DNA from: Vagococcus fluvialis bH819
GTDB lineage: Bacteria > Bacillota > Bacilli > Lactobacillales > Vagococcaceae
Length of the DNA stretch: 64,000 bases
Assembly (NCBI RefSeq): GCF_900163795.1
Contig: NZ_FWFD01000009.1
Location: 186,001-250,000 of the forward strand
Reading direction: 5' to 3'
Shown: positions 60,998 through 64,000 of the stretch, in pieces
How positions within the stretch are numbered: the first letter of the stretch is position 1
Layout of the letters: each line of letters starts with the position of its first letter
The notes under the pieces: model-generated
What the model saw: the letters and a program-made list of their open reading frames with translations, nothing else
What the model was told of the DNA's origin: nothing
The model's database searches: none
Position numbers and translations under genes: made by a program

Positions 60998-61683
60998 TAT
61001 TTTTGTTCTCCTTTATTTCTATATTTTTTAGCTAATTTTTTATCAAAATAAATATTGGATAAAATACCCATTAAAATCATGATTAACGCTACTGGTATTG
61101 ACGCTTTAGCAATATCTAAACCGCTCACCTTGTAGCCCATTGAATCTAATGTACCAACGATTAATAAAACTCCTCCGGCACTTAAAAAGGTATTTTGACC
61201 AAAAAAGTTACCATAGTTATCCATAGCAGCTGATTTTGCTTTAATTAATTCTTTATCTTCTTCTTCTAATTCACCATATTTAGCTTCAGCTGAAGCTTCT
61301 GCCATTGGTTGAACGAGTGGTCTAACAAATTGCGGATGACCACCAAGACGAATCGACAACGCACCTGCAATTTCTCTAATAATTAAATAAATCGACAAGA
61401 ACCACCCTGTGGTTAAACCACTGACTTTTTTTATTAGATTAACTGCTTGTTCCTTTAAACCATGAGATTCCGCTAAACCAATTAACGGTAAAGTAATAAA
61501 GAAAATCGTTACAATACGTTGATCAACAAAAGCCTTTCCTAATTCTTCTAAAAACTCAACAGGTGTAATACCTGAAACTAATGCTGTCGCAAGACCTGCC
61601 ACAACAACTACGGCAATCGTATCAAATTTAAAAATAAACCCTAAAACGATAATAACGATACCTATTAACTTAATCCACTCCAC
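60997..61683 (-). CDS. DUF969 family membrane protein
   Basis: A 228-residue membrane protein with about six hydrophobic segments. Conserved-looking loops are TLPLIGLAESHGLKEQA, IREIAGALSIRLGGHPQFVRPL and NYGNFFGQNTFLSAGGVLL. It is the first gene of DUF969-DUF979-pcp. The start codon is GTG at 61683 with AAAGGGGAG about 9 bases upstream. Together with DUF979 it probably makes a two-subunit permease. A possible promoter (TTGTTT, 16 bases, TAAAAT) lies around 61750-61780, not certain. Confidence 0.88.
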   Translation of the reverse strand: MEWIKLIGIVIIVLGFIFKFDTIAVVVVAGLATALVSGITPVEFLEELGKAFVDQRIVTIFFITLPLIGLAESHGLKEQAVNLIKKVSGLTTGWFLSIYLIIREIAGALSIRLGGHPQFVRPLVQPMAEASAEAKYGELEEEDKELIKAKSAAMDNYGNFFGQNTFLSAGGVLLIVGTLDSMGYKVSGLDIAKASIPVALIMILMGILSNIYFDKKLAKKYRNKGEQK

Positions 61684-61857
61684 TTATATTATCTCCCCTT
61701 TATCTAATATTTACTAAATTTTAATTTTAGTTAAAATAAGTAATGCTACCTATTTTACTATACTTTTTCACAAAAACAAATTTCTAAATACTAATATTTT
61801 ATAACTTTTTTGTTCAATTTATGTTCAAAATAGGTTGCTTAATATTTTTGAGACAAA

Positions 61858-61890
61858 AAAACACAATTCAGAAATAATGAATTGTGTTTT
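61858..61890 (-). terminator. Terminator after gcvPB
   Basis: Perfect 13-base arms AAAACACAATTCA / TGAATTGTGTTTT with a 7-base loop, followed by seven Ts on the minus strand, 7 bases beyond the stop. Confidence 0.88.
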
Positions 61891-61896
61891 ATTTTT

Positions 61897-63327
61897 TTAA
61901 TATTGATACGTTAAAATCGGATTTCTAGCAGCGCTTGTCTCATCTACCCTTCCAATTAATGTTTTGCTTGGTGCTTCTTTAATACTTTGTGGCTCTTTGT
62001 ACGCTTGCTCTTTAATTTGTTTAAAGACTTCGATAACTTGATCCAAAGTTTCTTTACTTTCCGTTTCTGTTGGTTCTAACATTAAAGCTTCTTTTACTAC
62101 ATCCGGGAAATACATGGTAGGTGGATGCATGCCATTATCAAGTAAAGCCTTTGATACATCTAAAGCTGTAATGCCAGTCTCTTTTTTCAATTTATCTAGT
62201 GTCATGACAAATTCATGCATACAAGGGCCTTCATAAGCCATCTCGAAACTATCTTTTAGTTGTTCTCTCATATAATTAGCATTTAACACTGCTGTTTGGG
62301 ACGCTTGAGGAATTCCCTCTTTTCCTAAAGTCAAAATATAAGTTAATGCCCTAACAACGACACCAAAATGTCCATAGAATGTTTTTACATTACCTATTGA
62401 TTTTTCAGGCATCTCAAATGAAAAATGCTCACCCTCTTTAACCACGTGATAATTTGGAAGATAAGGTTTTAAAAATTCTTTACAACCTATTGGTCCGGCT
62501 CCTGGACCGCCTCCTCCATGAGGTGTTGAGAAAGTTTTATGTATATTTAAATGAACCACATCAAAGCCCATATCTCCCGGTCTGACAGTTCCCATAATAG
62601 CATTTAAATTGGCACCATCATAATAGCAAAGTCCGCCTGCATTATGAATGATTTTAGTGATTTCAATAATATCATGTTCAAACAAACCAACGGTACTTGG
62701 ATTAGTAAGCATCAACCCTGCCGTATCATCTCCAACCACTTCTTTTAACTTCTCTAAATCAACTCGACCATTTGGTTTAGACGGAATGTTGATTGTTTCA
62801 TAATTAACCATTGATGCTGTTGCTGGGTTAGTACCATGAGCTGAATCAGGTACAATTATTTTATTTCGTTTTAAATCTTGATTATTTTCATGATACGCTT
62901 TAATTAACATGATACCAGTCAATTCACCTTGAGCACCAGCAGCTGGTTGAAAGGTCATAGCATCCATTCCGGTAATTTCTGTTAATAATTTTTCAGCCGT
63001 ATAATAGACTTCAAGTGATCCTTGAGCCGTTTCAATTGGTTGCAAGGGATGAATGTTAGCAAATCCTGGTAACTGGCTCATCTCATCATTAATTTTAGGA
63101 TTATATTTCATGGTACATGACCCCAATGGATAAAAACCATTATTAACACCAAAACTATTGTCAGCCAATTCTGTATAATGACGGCTCATGTCAACTTGGG
63201 AAATTTCAGGTAAACGTAACGCTTGTTTTCTTGTTAGTTCAACAGGTAAAGAGTAGTGTTCCACATCTAATTCAGGAATAAAGTCATTTCTTCTACCTTC
63301 CATACTTCTTTCAAAAACTAGTTTCAT
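61897..63327 (-). CDS. gcvPB: Glycine dehydrogenase (decarboxylating) subunit 2
   Basis: PLP subunit of the P protein of the glycine cleavage system, which decarboxylates glycine and passes the aminomethyl group to lipoyl-GcvH. The PLP lysine lies in VVHLNIHKTFSTPHGGGGPGAGP. GSCTMKYNPKINDEM and FQPAAGAQGELTGI are diagnostic. The ATG at 63327 (MKLVFERS) overlaps the gcvPA stop by ATGA and has GGGAGG about 10 bases upstream, giving 476 residues. The rest of the system (gcvT, gcvH) is expected beyond the right edge. Confidence 0.96.
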   Translation of the reverse strand: MKLVFERSMEGRRNDFIPELDVEHYSLPVELTRKQALRLPEISQVDMSRHYTELADNSFGVNNGFYPLGSCTMKYNPKINDEMSQLPGFANIHPLQPIETAQGSLEVYYTAEKLLTEITGMDAMTFQPAAGAQGELTGIMLIKAYHENNQDLKRNKIIVPDSAHGTNPATASMVNYETINIPSKPNGRVDLEKLKEVVGDDTAGLMLTNPSTVGLFEHDIIEITKIIHNAGGLCYYDGANLNAIMGTVRPGDMGFDVVHLNIHKTFSTPHGGGGPGAGPIGCKEFLKPYLPNYHVVKEGEHFSFEMPEKSIGNVKTFYGHFGVVVRALTYILTLGKEGIPQASQTAVLNANYMREQLKDSFEMAYEGPCMHEFVMTLDKLKKETGITALDVSKALLDNGMHPPTMYFPDVVKEALMLEPTETESKETLDQVIEVFKQIKEQAYKEPQSIKEAPSKTLIGRVDETSAARNPILTYQY

Positions 63328-64000
63328 GCTTGACAAGCCTCCCTTACTATCGCCACTAATTCATCTATTTCAGCTTTACTATTCATTTCGGTTGTACACC
63401 AAAGAATATTTTCTTCAATAGGTAAACCACCTAATATTCCTTTTTTTTGTAATTTTTCATTTAGTTCTATTGGTGGTATAGGTGAATGCGTCATAAACTC
63501 ATTAAAAAATTCACTATTGTTCACTTTTTGAAAACCATTAATTTTACTTAATTCATTTTGAAGATAATGAGCTTTACTATAGCTCTGTTCGGCAATATCT
63601 CGCAATCCGTCTGGTCCCATAGCCGAAAGATAAACACTCGCTGTTAAAGCACAATGAGCTTGATTAGAACAAATATTAGAAGAAGCTTTTTCACGTCTAA
63701 TATGTTGTTCTCTAGCTTGTAACGTCAAAACAAAGGCCCTTTCTCCATTCTTATCCATTGTCTGACCTACGATTCTACCAGGTAACTTTCTCATCATTTT
63801 TTCAGTTGTTGCCATAAAGCCAAGATAAGGTCCCCCAAAGCTCATTGCTAGGCCTAAAGGTTGTCCCTCACCAGTAGCAATATCAGCACCATATTCAAAA
63901 GGTGTTTTTAATAAAGAGGTTGCGATAGGGGAAACTCTCATAATCCATTTTGCTTTATCCTCATGAACTATTTTTTCAATTGTTTCAGCATCTTCTAAAC
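63324..64000 (-). CDS. gcvPA: Glycine dehydrogenase (decarboxylating) subunit 1 (partial, cut by right edge)
   Basis: Partner subunit of the two-chain P protein. The frame is open to the right edge; about 225 C-terminal residues are visible, with the reading LEDAETIEKIVHEDKAKWI entering from outside. An internal ATG at 63941 is not the start. SLLKTPFEYGADIATGEGQPLGLA and GRIVGQTMDKNGERAFVLTLQAREQHIRREKA-type sequence (here broken for length) are typical of GcvPA. It overlaps gcvPB by 4 bases. Confidence 0.93.
   Translation of the reverse strand, partial: LEDAETIEKIVHEDKAKWIMRVSPIATSLLKTPFEYGADIATGEGQPLGLAMSFGGPYLGFMATTEKMMRKLPGRIVGQTMDKNGERAFVLTLQAREQHIRREKASSNICSNQAHCALTASVYLSAMGPDGLRDIAEQSYSKAHYLQNELSKINGFQKVNNSEFFNEFMTHSPIPPIELNEKLQKKGILGGLPIEENILWCTTEMNSKAEIDELVAIVREACQA

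Noticed and set aside
63324-63941. gcvPA starting at the ATG at 63941
   Set aside because: The frame continues open to the window edge and the family sequence continues upstream (WIM before RVSPIATSLL), so this is an internal methionine.

Overview
The window is a dense stretch of chromosome from a low-G+C Gram-positive bacterium (roughly one third G+C by eye). The gene families and their order point to Lactobacillales, most likely Enterococcaceae of the Vagococcus/Enterococcus type. The evidence is a DnaB/DnaI primosome, GatCAB beside ligA-pcrA, lipoteichoic acid synthase, an LPQTG surface protein, a T-box before alaS, strong GGAGG ribosome sites and many extended -10 promoters (TGnTATAAT). 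The genus is an inference; there is no rRNA here to settle it. I saw no tRNA, rRNA, insertion sequence, prophage or CRISPR array. Apart from a few small or degenerate genes, this is core genome.

Layout. 0-7 kb (minus strand): a replication/repair block, polA-mutM-coaE then nrdR-dnaB-dnaI, with dnaI cut by the left edge. 7-18.5 kb: a Bax-inhibitor-like membrane protein, a hotdog protein, murC, an unrecognised hydrophilic protein, a small membrane protein, an OsmC protein, pgi, gdhA, a flavoprotein (plus strand), ybaK, aroD and an rRNA methyltransferase. 18.6-22.3 kb (plus strand): ltaS, then an FtsX-like permease overlapping an ABC ATPase that has lost all its catalytic motifs. 22.3-34.4 kb (minus): rlmCD, dagK, gatCAB, ligA, pcrA, typA. 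34.4-47.9 kb: an inositol-phosphatase-like gene, UPF0223, an LPXTG protein with four Ig-like repeats, a HAD phosphatase, alaS with its T-box, a hydrolase, a GNAT (plus), a DEAD-box helicase, an AEC carrier, alr, a DegV protein and an LCP ligase.

48-56.3 kb (minus) is a complete aromatic amino acid operon, aroE-aroF-aroB-aroC-tyrA-aroA-aroK-pheA. It lacks only aroD, which sits alone at 16.4 kb. A consensus promoter and a 21-codon leader peptide rich in Phe/Tyr codons (FYFSYY) precede it, followed by two successive terminator-like hairpins. This looks like ribosome-mediated transcription attenuation rather than a T-box. 56.4-59.3 kb holds a phosphodiesterase-like protein without the usual Thr nucleophile, a histidine phosphatase and a LysR regulator. 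59.4-61.7 kb is a pyroglutamyl peptidase cassette with two membrane proteins (DUF969/DUF979). The right edge holds the two-subunit glycine decarboxylase, with gcvPA cut by the edge.

The items most worth following are the aro attenuator, the pseudo-ABC transporter beside ltaS, two proteins with altered catalytic residues (hotdog protein and phosphodiesterase), the orphan protein beside murC, and two G+C-richer intergenic hairpins that may be small RNAs. Many start codons were moved to sites with a proper ribosome-binding site; the reasons are given entry by entry.
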